Positions 28,635-37,740 of a DNA stretch of 63,411 nucleotides are shown here, piece after piece. Position numbers and translations under genes: made by a program. Position 1 is the stretch's first letter. Each line of letters starts with the position of its first letter. The notes below the pieces were generated by a model. That model was not told where the DNA came from. It worked only from the letters and a program-made list of their open reading frames with translations, and made no database searches. Origin of the DNA: Sphingomonas echinoides (GTDB lineage: Bacteria > Pseudomonadota > Alphaproteobacteria > Sphingomonadales > Sphingomonadaceae); NCBI RefSeq assembly GCF_029623395.1, contig NZ_JAPYKK010000023.1:1-63411 (forward strand), written 5' to 3'.

Positions 28635-29861
28635 ATGTACAGCTTGATAGCATCTCTCATGCCAACCAACGCCACGTGCATCGTTTTCTCTCTAGTACTT
28701 GGCACGCTGGGCGCGTTGGCAACGGCCAAGGAGCCGCAGCAGGCGCGAAACGTCCGCTTCGCCGGGCCGGTCGAACGGGTGGCCGCCACTAGTCTGACCG
28801 AGTTATCGTCGAGCCTAGAGCAATTGGCGGCGATCGACCCAAGCAATCCGCCAAGCGACACTGGCACCAGGCAGACGCTCAGTCTGTTCGGCCGGGAAGA
28901 CCTGATCGCAGCGACCAGCGCGTATTATAAGCCCAACGGATGCGCGCCGTCGAAGACGGCGGTGGACGTTGTGCCCGAGATCGAGCGACGCGCACGGCAG
29001 ACCTCGATCGTCATCGTCACGGAAAGCCACGAGCGATCGGAGCATCGCGGCTTCAGCACGGTGCTCGCGACGCGCTTGCGGCCGCTGGGGTACAATACGC
29101 TGGCGCTGGAGGCGCTGTCGCCATCCATGCCCGACACGACGGCCCAATACCTGCCGTCATTCGTCCAACACCCGGCGCTGAAGTATTTTGAGGATGGCGA
29201 CGGGCATTATCTGTCCGAAGCGGGATATGGCCGGTTAGGCCGGCGCGCCAAAAAGCTCGGTTATCATCTTCTAGCGTACGACTTCATCGACGAGCATCCG
29301 GCGGCTGATGCTACGACGGAGCAGCGGATCGCAGCGCGCGAGGAAGGAGAAGCACGCAACCTAGCTGCGTACGTCCACGATCATCCGGGCGCGAAACTGC
29401 TGATCCACGTCGGCTATGCGCATGCTGCGGAGGTGCCTGGCGCGGATGGCACACAGTGGATGGCTGCACGGTTGAAGAAGAAGACCGGGATCGACCCGCT
29501 CACCATCTCGCAGACTGCCTGTAGCGGGGGTGGCGGCACTGTGCGGCTATCAGCTTTGCCGGCCGATAAGCCGCCCGGAACCTTTGATCTGGTCGTCGAT
29601 CATCCCAATGCGCACTTCTTTCGCGGACGCCCCGTATGGCGGCAGCAAGCGGGCGACCAGGCGGTGCGCATCCCGCAGAGGCTCTATCCGGCGCGCGGCT
29701 GGTGCGTAGTCGAGGCGCGCCCAGTCGATGAGCCGACCGCGTCGGTGCCGATGGACCGCGTCGCGATCCGCGCCGGCGACGATGTTGCGCTGATGCTACC
29801 GCCCGGACGCTATCGATTGCGGGTCATTAATCTCGAACCTACGCCAAGATCACCAGCATAG
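28635..29861 (+). CDS. Secreted EreA/ChaN-superfamily-like protein
   Basis: 408 residues from the ATG at 28635; a TTG at 28611 would add eight. The N-terminus is a signal peptide or anchor (CIVFSLVLGTLGALATA). IVIVTESHERSEHRGFST and later LLIHVGYAHAAEV give the paired Glu/His motifs of the erythromycin-esterase/ChaN-like fold, in which a glutamate-histidine site binds substrate or heme. A beta-rich C-terminal domain follows. It is probably an outer-envelope enzyme or heme/iron-related protein. The substrate is unknown and macrolide resistance should not be assumed. Confidence 0.65.
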   Translation: MYSLIASLMPTNATCIVFSLVLGTLGALATAKEPQQARNVRFAGPVERVAATSLTELSSSLEQLAAIDPSNPPSDTGTRQTLSLFGREDLIAATSAYYKPNGCAPSKTAVDVVPEIERRARQTSIVIVTESHERSEHRGFSTVLATRLRPLGYNTLALEALSPSMPDTTAQYLPSFVQHPALKYFEDGDGHYLSEAGYGRLGRRAKKLGYHLLAYDFIDEHPAADATTEQRIAAREEGEARNLAAYVHDHPGAKLLIHVGYAHAAEVPGADGTQWMAARLKKKTGIDPLTISQTACSGGGGTVRLSALPADKPPGTFDLVVDHPNAHFFRGRPVWRQQAGDQAVRIPQRLYPARGWCVVEARPVDEPTASVPMDRVAIRAGDDVALMLPPGRYRLRVINLEPTPRSPA

Positions 29862-29981
29862 AGCGGACGGCGCTGAGCGGTGAGAGCGCCCATTTTAAAT
29901 GTTAGTCGGATGGTCAATTTTGGTGGAAAGTTGACGTGCGCGATACAGTAGATGCGCACTCCATTTTGAGGAACTAAGGCG

Positions 29982-30161
29982 ATGGAAGAGGGATACGACT
30001 GGTTAGGGTTGTATCACGATGCAGACGACCCCCGCATCGTTGTGCCCAAGCGAATGAAGGCTTTGGGATGGACCGTCAACGTCGGGCATCGAAGGGGGCA
30101 AGTGCTGTTTGCATTCGTAGGGCTCGCCATCGTGATCGCCGCCGCAATACAGTATAGATAG
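29982..30161 (+). CDS. DUF5808 small membrane protein
   Basis: 59 residues, with GAGGAACTAAGG before the ATG. It reads MEEGYDWLGLYHDADDPRIV, then VPKRMKALGWTVNVG and a C-terminal hydrophobic segment (FAFVGLAIVIAAAI). The DPRxxVPKR...GWTxN pattern matches the short DUF5808 motif found next to membrane segments. The cellular role is unknown. It is a free-standing short gene. Confidence 0.7.
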   Translation: MEEGYDWLGLYHDADDPRIVVPKRMKALGWTVNVGHRRGQVLFAFVGLAIVIAAAIQYR

Positions 30162-30194
30162 CTGAGCCTAAGTCAGCAGTTGGGCGCTAGCCGA

Positions 30195-30280
30195 CGGTCC
30201 GTTTGTAGCTGTCAAGACCCATAAGTGGCCATTCGCGCACCCTTCCCCGCTTCCTAACTGAAGACATTCGTTCACCTGCG
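30195..30280 (+). repeat. Dispersed intergenic repeat, copy B
   Basis: GACCCATAAGTGGCCATTCG, CCCTTCCCCGC and GACATTCGTTCACC align with the other copies. The 5' part (CTAGCCGACGGTC) is shared with copy H. Confidence 0.65.
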
Positions 30281-30607
30281 CTCTGACGGCGCCTGGCGCA
30301 TGATCGTCCGTCATGAATGCCGTGAAAGGTGAGACGCGGTCGTTCGACGATCATGGCGCGCTTCCTCGCGTCCGGTTTCTGCTCGCTGCGGGCACAAGCA
30401 GGATCAACAAGACGATAACGATCGTGAGCGTTACTGTGGCCAGCGGACGATCGAAATCCGGTCCAGATTTTGGGACCGGAGAAAATAAGCCACCAGGCCG
30501 AGGCCCCGCCCCCCGAAGTTGCGACGTTCAGGCACGGCCAGCGCACCGACTGTTTCTCAAAGCGGACTTGCAGCTTTTGGGCGGCTAAGCGGACGGACTG
30601 GAAGCGC

Positions 30608-30644
30608 CCGAGGCATGAGCTTCCATCGGTAGCTCATGCCTCGG
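30608..30644. terminator. Perfect 14-bp inverted repeat beyond the citrate operon
   Basis: CCGAGGCATGAGCT pairs perfectly with AGCTCATGCCTCGG across a 9-nt loop. It lies about 50 bp beyond the last stop of the minus-strand operon. No T-run follows in either direction, so it may be a processing or attenuating hairpin rather than a classic terminator. Confidence 0.5.
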
Positions 30645-30695
30645 ATTAAGACGGTTCCAGGACTTATGTAATCCGGGGCCAGGTTTTTGGCTGAG

Positions 30696-31358
30696 TCAAT
30701 TTCGAGTGCGCAGCCAATTGCGTAGAAGCATCGTAACCTCGCCCGGACGTTCCATGGGCGCGAGATGCCCGCAGTTGCTGAGGACGTGGAAATGCGCATC
30801 TGGGATACGGTCGGCGAGCGCCTGGGCATCATCCGGCAGGCAAATCCGGTCGCGGTTCCCTACGGCGATCAAGGTCGGCATGCGCACCGCAGCGATCGCC
30901 GGACCGATATCCGGGCGCTCAAGCAACGCACGCTGCTGGCGCTCGAACACCTCGGTACCGACACGCTCCGCCATCGCCTGAACCGGGCCGGTCAGAATTG
31001 GCGTCAGCAGCGGATCGGCGTGCGGGGCGATCGCGAGCAACCCCTGCTCGGTCACGGTGCGCGGGCGCATCTGCATCGTGGCGCGCGTTGCAAACAACGC
31101 TACACGCTCGATCCGCTCGGGCGCCTGGCGGATCATCTCGAGCGCGACATAGCCGCCGAGGCTGACGCCTGCGACCGCGATCCGGGGCGGCGCATGTGCA
31201 AGGACGCGCGCCGCCATCGCCGCAAGCGTGTCGTCCGCGGTCAGATCCCCCAGTTCGGGATGCGCGACATTGCCAAGATCGACCACCTGCCGTGCCCAGA
31301 GCTGCCCGTCGCACCCCATCGCGGGCAGGAGCACGAGCGGGGTCTGCTTGCGGATCAT
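30696..31358 (-). CDS. Alpha/beta hydrolase
   Basis: 220 residues from the ATG at 31358 (AGGAGA upstream), which overlaps the preceding stop as ATGA. The nucleophile elbow is AGVSLGG (Ser66), the acid is probably Asp170 (AVGNRD) and the catalytic histidine is His198 (NCGHLAPMERP). There is no signal peptide, so it is cytoplasmic. It is the last gene of the citrate operon. The family covers esterases and related hydrolases. The operon suggests release of a carboxylate from an ester, but this is inference. Confidence 0.85.
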   Translation of the reverse strand: MIRKQTPLVLLPAMGCDGQLWARQVVDLGNVAHPELGDLTADDTLAAMAARVLAHAPPRIAVAGVSLGGYVALEMIRQAPERIERVALFATRATMQMRPRTVTEQGLLAIAPHADPLLTPILTGPVQAMAERVGTEVFERQQRALLERPDIGPAIAAVRMPTLIAVGNRDRICLPDDAQALADRIPDAHFHVLSNCGHLAPMERPGEVTMLLRNWLRTRN

Positions 31359-32425
31359 GATCGTTTCTCCTGGTGAAATGGCCGGAAGCCCAACGGGGCA
31401 CCGATAAGGACGAGCACCACGCGCGTGACATGGTGGAGGACGACGACACCCGATTCGAGCCCTAGGCTCAGCGCAACCATGCTCATCTCGGCGAGCCCGC
31501 CGGGAGAATACGCCAGCGCGAGCAGCGTCACGTCGAGCCCGGTGATCCGTCCGAGCACGAAGGCAAAGGCGAAGGTCAGCGACAGCAGGATCACGCTCGA
31601 CCCCGCGGCAAGCGCGAGGATACCGAGGAACGCACGCACCCCGAGCCCCGCAAAGCGGCACCCGATCGTCGCGCCGAGCCCGACCTGCGCCGCGGCCAGC
31701 AACCATACGGGGACGCGAAAATCGGTGATGCCGGTCGCGTGGAGCACGCCGCTGACCGCGAGCGGCCCCATCAGATGCCACGCGGGCAACCGCAGCAGGC
31801 GACCCAGCACGCCGCCCACGATCATGCTCCCGCCGCCCCACAGCAGCAGCGACAGATCGGGCCAAGCGGAGGCACTGGTGAAGCCGCTCGCCGCCACCAC
31901 GACCGGCGCATGAAACTGGCGGATGACGAAGGGCAGCGCGAACACGACGAGGAAAATGCGGGCAGCATGGATCAGCCCGACGGTGCGTTCGTCCGCGCCG
32001 CGTTCGCTACCTAGCAACACCATTTCCGCGATCCCGCCGGGCATCCCCGCGAAATAAGCGGTGGCGGGGTCGAACCCGGCGACGCGGCGGAACCACGTCG
32101 CGCACAGGACCGCCGCGATCGTCAGGAACAGCGGCAACACCAGCAGCGGCAACCACCAATCGGCGACCAGTGCGAACAACCCCGGGTGGAACGAACTGCC
32201 CAGCACCACCCCAATCACCGCCGCCATCGGCCGTCGCGTCGCCGCCCCTGCCGCGATCGGCAAACCCGCGATGCTGGCCAGCGCGCACGCCCCCATCGAT
32301 CCCAGCACCCACGGCAGCGGCGCACCAAGCGCAGCAAACGCCGCGCCCCCCGCCGCCCCGATCGCAATCGCCGCGACGAAGCGCAGCGCGACTCGCGCCG
32401 CATCCCCGTCGCGCGGCACGATCAT
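31355..32425 (-). CDS. AbrB-family integral membrane protein
   Basis: 356 residues from the ATG at 32425, again in ATGA overlap with the upstream stop. It has about ten hydrophobic segments in two homologous halves, with GxPLPWVLGSM near the start and repeated YFAGMPGGIAEM and AYSPGGLAEM motifs. These are hallmarks of the AbrB / ammonia-monooxygenase-like membrane family (COG3180), whose substrate is not known. A longer upstream frame is out-of-frame shadow of the TerC gene. Its place in the citrate operon suggests a transport role. Confidence 0.85.
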   Translation of the reverse strand: MIVPRDGDAARVALRFVAAIAIGAAGGAAFAALGAPLPWVLGSMGACALASIAGLPIAAGAATRRPMAAVIGVVLGSSFHPGLFALVADWWLPLLVLPLFLTIAAVLCATWFRRVAGFDPATAYFAGMPGGIAEMVLLGSERGADERTVGLIHAARIFLVVFALPFVIRQFHAPVVVAASGFTSASAWPDLSLLLWGGGSMIVGGVLGRLLRLPAWHLMGPLAVSGVLHATGITDFRVPVWLLAAAQVGLGATIGCRFAGLGVRAFLGILALAAGSSVILLSLTFAFAFVLGRITGLDVTLLALAYSPGGLAEMSMVALSLGLESGVVVLHHVTRVVLVLIGAPLGFRPFHQEKRS

Positions 32426-33084
32426 CCGAACAGGCCGAGTACGCCGCGGGTCGGATCGGTCAGGCCTTCCCAGATCATCCGCCCGGCGACGTAGACGATC
32501 ACGAGCAGCCCGACATAGGCGAGCCAGCGATACCGTTCGATCACGCGCGCGAGCACGTTGGCGGCAAGCCCCATCAGCGCGACCGACAGGATCAGCCCGA
32601 TCGCGAGGATCCCCGGATGATCGCGCGCAGCACCCGCCACCGCGAGGACATTGTCGAGGCTCATCGACACGTCGGCGACGGCGACCGCCCATGCCGCCGC
32701 CCAGAATTTGCGCGGCGCCCTGTTGGCGATCTCGTCGGTGTCGGTGCCGCCCTCTTCGGTGCGCAGCTCGCGCCACATCTTCCACGCCACCCACACCAGC
32801 AGCAACCCGCCAGCAAACACGAGGCCGACGACTTGTAGCAACTGCGTCACCACCAGCGCGAACACAACGCGCAAGATGAGAGCGGCGGCAACCCCGATCA
32901 GGATCACGTTGCGGCGCATCGCCGCGGGTAGCCCCGCTGCCAGCGCGCCGACGACGATCGCATTGTCGGCGGCGAGCATGATGTCGATCATTACCACCTG
33001 CGCGAAGGCGGCGAGCGCGGCGGGCGACCCGATATTGGCAAAGTCCGCGGCAATATGCTGCCAGAGTTCGGTCACGGTCGTCAT
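32422..33084 (-). CDS. TerC/YjbE-family membrane protein
   Basis: 220 residues from the ATG at 33084 (ATGA overlap with CitMHS). Seven or so membrane helices are visible. The two acidic membrane motifs of the family are present: MIDIMLAADNAIVVGALAAG and VADVSMSLDNVLAVAGAA. TerC/YjbE relatives export or insert metals, with Mn(II) the best documented. A possible role here is handling the divalent metal that enters with citrate. That link is inferred. Confidence 0.85.
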   Translation of the reverse strand: MTTVTELWQHIAADFANIGSPAALAAFAQVVMIDIMLAADNAIVVGALAAGLPAAMRRNVILIGVAAALILRVVFALVVTQLLQVVGLVFAGGLLLVWVAWKMWRELRTEEGGTDTDEIANRAPRKFWAAAWAVAVADVSMSLDNVLAVAGAARDHPGILAIGLILSVALMGLAANVLARVIERYRWLAYVGLLVIVYVAGRMIWEGLTDPTRGVLGLFG

Positions 33085-34382
33085 CCTATCAGCGGGAACG
33101 CGAGCACCAGCATGCCAACGATCGTCATTACCGCACACACCAGCACGGCGGGGATCAGGGAAAAGCGTTGATGGTCGGCCAGGTCAATCCCTGCCAGACT
33201 GACCAGCAGGTAGGTCGAGGGAACGAGCGGGCTCAACAAATGGACCGGCTGGCCCATCAGCGAGGCGCGCGCGATCGCCATCGGCGACACGCCGTAGTGG
33301 CTCCCCGCCTCCGCCAGGATCGGCAGCATCCCGAAATAAAAGGCGTCGTTCGAGATGAAGAAGGTGAACGGCAAGCTCAGCGCCGCGGTGATCGGCGCCA
33401 TATACGGCCCGAGCGCGGGCGGGATCATCGCGACCACTTCCTTGCTCATCGCCTCGACCATCCCGGTGCCCGAAAGGATGCCGGTGAAGATACCCGCCGC
33501 GAAAATGAGCGACACCACCGACAGCACGTTGCCGGCATGCGCGGCGATCCGCTCCTTCTGCTCGGCGATCTGCGGGTAATTGACGATCATCGCGATCGCG
33601 AACGCCAGCATCATCAGCACCGACAGCGGCAACACCCCGGAAACGAGCCCGGCAAGCAGCGCGACCGTCAGCACCGCGTTGAACCAGCGCAGCTTCGGAC
33701 GACGCGCCTCGGGGAATTGCGAGACCGCCATGCCGGTGAAGGCAGTCGGCCCGGTCCCCTTGACCTCGCCGATGCGGCGACGCTCCTTGCGTCCGAAGAA
33801 GATCGCCAGCCCGATCAGGAACGCTAGCCCGGCGATCATCCCCGGGATCAACGGCAGGAACAGCGTCGCCGGATCAAGCTTGAGCGCGCTCGCCGCGCGC
33901 GCGGTCGGACCGCCCCAGGGGGTCAGGTTCATGATTCCGCTGGTGCTCATCAGCAGGCAGCACAGGTACAGCCGGCTCATGTCATAGCGCTTGTACAGCG
34001 GCAGCAGCGCCGAGATAGTAATGATGTACGTCGTCGATCCATCACCATCGAGGCTGACGAGCGCACACAGCACGACCGAACCGACCAGGATCAGCAGCGG
34101 ATCGCCGTGCACCACGCGGAGCAACCGGTTGACCAGCGGATCGAACAGCCCGGTATCGGTCATGATCGAGAAGAACAGGATCGCGAACAGCAGCATCACG
34201 CCGGTCGGCGCGAGGTTCTTGATCCCGTCGATCATCATGTCGCCAACGCCGCCGGCAAAGCCGGCAAGCAATGCGAACGCGGTCGGCACGACGATCAGCG
34301 CGACCAGCGGGGTCATCCGCTTGGTCATGATCAGCGTCATGAAGGTGGCCACCATGAGGAAGCCGAGAAGCGCTAAATCCAT
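33081..34382 (-). CDS. CitMHS-family citrate-metal symporter
   Basis: 433 residues with 11-12 hydrophobic segments. Motifs such as SLDGDGSTTYIITISALLPL, LTPWGGPTARAASAL and FFISNDAFYFGMLPIL fit the CitMHS family, which imports citrate complexed with Mg(II) or Ca(II) in exchange for protons. It starts 22 bp after the porin stop and its own stop overlaps TerC. It is the central transporter of the operon and faces a TctDE-like two-component system. Confidence 0.92.
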   Translation of the reverse strand: MDLALLGFLMVATFMTLIMTKRMTPLVALIVVPTAFALLAGFAGGVGDMMIDGIKNLAPTGVMLLFAILFFSIMTDTGLFDPLVNRLLRVVHGDPLLILVGSVVLCALVSLDGDGSTTYIITISALLPLYKRYDMSRLYLCCLLMSTSGIMNLTPWGGPTARAASALKLDPATLFLPLIPGMIAGLAFLIGLAIFFGRKERRRIGEVKGTGPTAFTGMAVSQFPEARRPKLRWFNAVLTVALLAGLVSGVLPLSVLMMLAFAIAMIVNYPQIAEQKERIAAHAGNVLSVVSLIFAAGIFTGILSGTGMVEAMSKEVVAMIPPALGPYMAPITAALSLPFTFFISNDAFYFGMLPILAEAGSHYGVSPMAIARASLMGQPVHLLSPLVPSTYLLVSLAGIDLADHQRFSLIPAVLVCAVMTIVGMLVLAFPLIG

Positions 34383-34404
34383 CGATATTGTCCTCTAGGC
34401 CGCG

Positions 34405-35904
34405 TCAGAAGGTGACGGCGATGCGGGTGCTGACGGTCTGACCGTCGTCCTGCCCGGTGAAGGCACCGTCGCGATTGTCGGTGTTCCAGTGGATCGCGTT
34501 GAGCTGGATCCGGGTGAAACTGTTGAGATACCAGTTCGCGCCGATCGTCGCGGCCCAGCCGCGCCCGCCGGTAACGAGATCGCTGTAATCGAGGTTCTCG
34601 TAGCGCGCGGTCAGCTCGATCGCGCCGGCGCCACCCTCGAACAGCGGCTTGAGCACGCGCGGCTGGCCGAAGCTGCCAAGGCGCGGATTGTACGGCGGAA
34701 GGTCTCCGGTGATGAACCAGCCGCCCGACAGGCTCCATGCCTTGCTAACGAAATCAGGCCGTCCGGCGTTCAATCGCGCGTTGCGCTGCCCCGCCTCGCC
34801 CATCACCCATACTGGGCCGAGATAGCCGCCGAGTTCCGCGCCATAGCCGGTGGTGCCGGTGCCGCCGGTCAGCGGCCCCGACCCGACCCGCAGCGCGCCG
34901 TTGAAGCGCCCACCGATCACGGTATTGCGCGTCAGCGAGGTCGCCGCGCTCGACAGGCTTTCATCGAACCCCCACAGCCCGAGATGCAGCACGCCGGTAT
35001 CGCTCTTGACGGGGTTCCAGTGTGCGCGTGCCAGCACGGTGCGGCTGTCGCTGACCGCCTGATAGCCGTCGACGCGGTCGCCCGTGACGGTGACCGAGGC
35101 ATGGCCGGTCTTCCAGAACAGCCGCGGCATGATGCCGATGCCGTAGAAACCACGCTGCGGGATGATCGCGGTCGAGACCGTGCTGCGTTCCATGAACGGG
35201 GTCGAGTCAGAGCCGGTCGAGCCTTCGAACGCGCGGTCGTTGAACAGATGCCCCGCGCGCACGTCATAATCGAGCCCGGGCCTGATGCGGTTGCGCCAGC
35301 CGATGAAGGCGGTGACGATATCGACTTCGTTTTCGCTGAAGTCGGTCTCGAACTGATAGAAGAAGCGTGTCCCCACCCCGCCCTCGATCCCGAGCCGCAG
35401 CGCGCGCATCCCCGTGGTGGTGATGTTGCGCCCGTCGTAGCGCGAGCCAAAGGTCGAGCTAACGTCGGTGAGGATCCGTCCGCGCGGCTTGAACGTGTAG
35501 AGCCCATCGACCGAGTGGAACACGGGCAACCCCGATCCCCATTCGGTCGTCACGCCCGCGGCTCTGGCTTCGCCTGCACGCGCAACGTCGCGTTCGGCCG
35601 GACCGGGGGGGACGAGCTGTGCGGCATAAGGTGCGGTGACGATCGGGCGGCGGGGCGGCGGCGTGGTCTGCGCCATCTGGACCGGCGGGGTCGCGGCGAC
35701 GGCTGGCGGCGTCGCCGGAACCGCGTCTTGCGTCGCAACGGCCTGCGTCGCTTCCAGCCGGTCGAGCCGCGCCTTCAGCGCCGCGATCTCGCTCGCCTGC
35801 GCACGCACCAGCGCACTCAAGTCCTCCTGGCTCGGCGTCTGCGCAAGCGCAGGCGTGGCGATGACGAGCGCCACAAGCGCACAGCCAGTTCGTAACAGGG
35901 TCAT
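34405..35904 (-). CDS. OprP/OprO-type outer-membrane porin
   Basis: 499 residues with a signal peptide (TGCALVALVIATPALAQ). A short coiled coil follows (residues 27-55, SALVRAQASEIAALKARLDRL region), then a Pro/Thr-rich linker and a beta-barrel ending in TRIAVTF, with a terminal Phe as in outer-membrane proteins. GGWFITGD and the overall pattern match the phosphate-selective porin O/P family, many members of which serve carboxylates or other anions. The start overlaps the binding-protein stop (ATGA). It probably admits citrate across the outer membrane. Confidence 0.87.
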   Translation of the reverse strand: MTLLRTGCALVALVIATPALAQTPSQEDLSALVRAQASEIAALKARLDRLEATQAVATQDAVPATPPAVAATPPVQMAQTTPPPRRPIVTAPYAAQLVPPGPAERDVARAGEARAAGVTTEWGSGLPVFHSVDGLYTFKPRGRILTDVSSTFGSRYDGRNITTTGMRALRLGIEGGVGTRFFYQFETDFSENEVDIVTAFIGWRNRIRPGLDYDVRAGHLFNDRAFEGSTGSDSTPFMERSTVSTAIIPQRGFYGIGIMPRLFWKTGHASVTVTGDRVDGYQAVSDSRTVLARAHWNPVKSDTGVLHLGLWGFDESLSSAATSLTRNTVIGGRFNGALRVGSGPLTGGTGTTGYGAELGGYLGPVWVMGEAGQRNARLNAGRPDFVSKAWSLSGGWFITGDLPPYNPRLGSFGQPRVLKPLFEGGAGAIELTARYENLDYSDLVTGGRGWAATIGANWYLNSFTRIQLNAIHWNTDNRDGAFTGQDDGQTVSTRIAVTF

Positions 35905-36977
35905 TTCGCAGTCAGTCCTTCGGCCAGAATGGCGGTCCAGTCGGCAAGGAAGCGCCGACGCTTGATCGAATCGAGATTGACAAGCAGCTGCGGGCCGACC
36001 CGGATCGGGCGCCCCTGATCGGCAGCGAGATGGGGCGCGGGAACGTCACCGCGAACCGGGAACAGCTCCTGTCGCGCTAGCAACGTCTGCCCGCTGCGCG
36101 ACAGCAGGAAATCGAGGAACAGTTTCGCCGCAGCGGGGTGGCGGGCGTCGCGGGCGATGAACGCAACGCGCGACGCGACGATCGTGTAATCGCGTGGGAA
36201 CACCACCCCGATCCGCGCATCGCGCCGCGCGCGTGCCAGCGCATACGGCCCGACGACATTATACGCGATCGCCGCGCGCCCGCTCGCGACCGCATCCAGC
36301 ATCGGGCCCGTCGTCCGCGACAGCAAGGGACGCGTCGCAGCGATCGCCTGAAGCAGCCCGCGCGTGTCCCGCGTGGTGCCATAATCTTCGGTCAGGTACA
36401 GATAGCCCACGTTGGAGCGCGTCGGATCATAGGTCGCGACTCGCCCGGTCAGGGGACCGCGCCGGTCGCGCAGCAACCGCTCGAACGCTTCATGCGTCCG
36501 TGGGACCGCAGCGGGTGGGATCAGACGCCGGTTGTAGACGAAGCCGACCGGCTCGGCGGTGATGCCATACCCCATGTTCTTCCACACCGCGGCCTGCGGA
36601 AGCGCGGGCTTTTCGGGGCTTTGATAGGCTTGCGCGAAACCGTCGTTGATCAGCTTTGCCTGCAGATCCATCGCCGACGACCAGACCAGATCGGCGGAGG
36701 GACGGCGCGCGCGGGTTTCGCTGACGGCGCGGCGGTACAGGTCACGGGACTCGAGCTCGACATAATTGACACGGACGCCGGGAAAGGCCCGCCGGAACGC
36801 CGCGATCGTCGGCCCCATCGCCGCGGTATCCGCATTGCCGTAGACGTCCACCACGCGCTCGACCCGCGCCTCGGCGATCAGCGCATCGTAAGAGCGCGGA
36901 TAGCCAGCCGGACGCTGCGCCGTTGCCGGCACGGCGACGCCCGTCAGTAGCATCAACAGAAAGATGGTCCGCATCAT
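35901..36977 (-). CDS. Periplasmic solute-binding protein (Fe3+/carboxylate ABC type)
   Basis: 358 residues from the ATG at 36977; a TTG one codon earlier and another ATG one codon later are also possible (AGGAG upstream). The signal peptide is TIFLLMLLTGVAVPATA. The fold is that of type-2 binding proteins (VDVYGNADTAAMGPTIAAF, ADLVWSSAMDLQAKLI, GYGITAEPVGFVYNRR). No ABC permease or ATPase lies nearby. As it stands next to a TctDE-like pair, it may act as a periplasmic sensor partner rather than a transport receptor. Confidence 0.87.
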   Translation of the reverse strand: MMRTIFLLMLLTGVAVPATAQRPAGYPRSYDALIAEARVERVVDVYGNADTAAMGPTIAAFRRAFPGVRVNYVELESRDLYRRAVSETRARRPSADLVWSSAMDLQAKLINDGFAQAYQSPEKPALPQAAVWKNMGYGITAEPVGFVYNRRLIPPAAVPRTHEAFERLLRDRRGPLTGRVATYDPTRSNVGYLYLTEDYGTTRDTRGLLQAIAATRPLLSRTTGPMLDAVASGRAAIAYNVVGPYALARARRDARIGVVFPRDYTIVASRVAFIARDARHPAAAKLFLDFLLSRSGQTLLARQELFPVRGDVPAPHLAADQGRPIRVGPQLLVNLDSIKRRRFLADWTAILAEGLTAK

Positions 36978-37074
36978 CAAGCTCCTCTCGCCTCCCGCCT
37001 CTACGTTCGGGTAAGCCGTTGAGCATGCGGTACGCGTTCAACCTGTCACCCACCTTTCACGGATCGGCACTGCC
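36978..37074. promoter_or_regulatory. Divergent promoter region of the citrate operon and the two-component genes
   Basis: These roughly 95 bp separate two divergent transcription starts. A pyrimidine-rich segment near 37040-37060 (TGTCACCCACCTTTCAC) contains a possible imperfect direct repeat that could bind the response regulator. No -35/-10 pair was defined. Confidence 0.45.
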
Positions 37075-37740
37075 ATGCGGATCCTGATCGTCGAGGATGA
37101 CGCGGCACTCGCGCGCAGCATCGCGACCCTGCTGCGCGCCGCTGGCCACGCGATCGACCATGTCGCGACCGGCGAGGATGCGTTGCTGGTCAGCGAGAGC
37201 GAACCCTATGCGCTGGTGATCCTGGACGTCGGCCTGCCCGATATCGACGGTTTTGCCGTACTCCAGACGCTCCGCCGCCGTGGCGAGCGCGTGCCCGTGC
37301 TGATGCTGACCGCGCGCGACGCGCTGGACGACCGGGTGCGCGGGCTCGATCTCGGCGCGGACGACTATCTGCGCAAACCCTTCGCGCCTGAGGAACTAGA
37401 GGCGAGAATCCGGGCGCTCGGGCGACGGCGCGGGGGCGATCCGACCCCGGCGCTGATCATCGGTACGCTCGCGCTCAACCGCTCCACCAGCGAGGCGCGG
37501 GTCGGGGAGCGGCTGCTCGATCTGCGGCGGCGCGAATGGGCGGTGCTCGACGCACTCGCAACCCGCGTGGGTCAGATCGTCCCGCGGGACACGCTCCATG
37601 CCGAGGTGTTCGGGTTCGACGAACCGGTCGGCCCCAATGCGATCGAGGTCAACATCACGCGACTGCGCGGAAAGCTCGCGCCAGACGGACCGACGATCCG
37701 CACCATTCGCGGCGTAGGCTATCTGCTCGATGCCGGGTAA
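37075..37740 (+). CDS. OmpR-type response regulator (TctD-like)
   Basis: 221 residues. The receiver has acidic residues VEDD (7-9), phospho-acceptor Asp51 (LDVGLP) and Lys101 (RKPF). The winged-helix output domain has RREWAVLDAL and the terminal RTIRGVGYLL typical of the family. It overlaps the kinase gene by 11 bp. Similar pairs (TctD/TctE) activate tricarboxylate uptake. Its divergence from a citrate operon supports that role. Confidence 0.92.
   Translation: MRILIVEDDAALARSIATLLRAAGHAIDHVATGEDALLVSESEPYALVILDVGLPDIDGFAVLQTLRRRGERVPVLMLTARDALDDRVRGLDLGADDYLRKPFAPEELEARIRALGRRRGGDPTPALIIGTLALNRSTSEARVGERLLDLRRREWAVLDALATRVGQIVPRDTLHAEVFGFDEPVGPNAIEVNITRLRGKLAPDGPTIRTIRGVGYLLDAG

Larger units (their letters stand above)
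30162..30695. other. Intergenic stretch with repeat copy B and a strong hairpin
   Basis: No gene is supported. It holds dispersed repeat copy B (about 30195-30280) and the 14-bp perfect inverted repeat at 30608-30644. Confidence 0.5.

Noticed and set aside
28635..29861. Macrolide-resistance erythromycin esterase
   Set aside because: Only the fold-type Glu/His motifs are shared; the signal peptide and extra C-terminal domain argue against a resistance enzyme.
34489..35895. Plus-strand frame of 468 codons
   Set aside because: Antisense to the porin; the minus strand has a signal peptide, coiled coil and beta-barrel ending.
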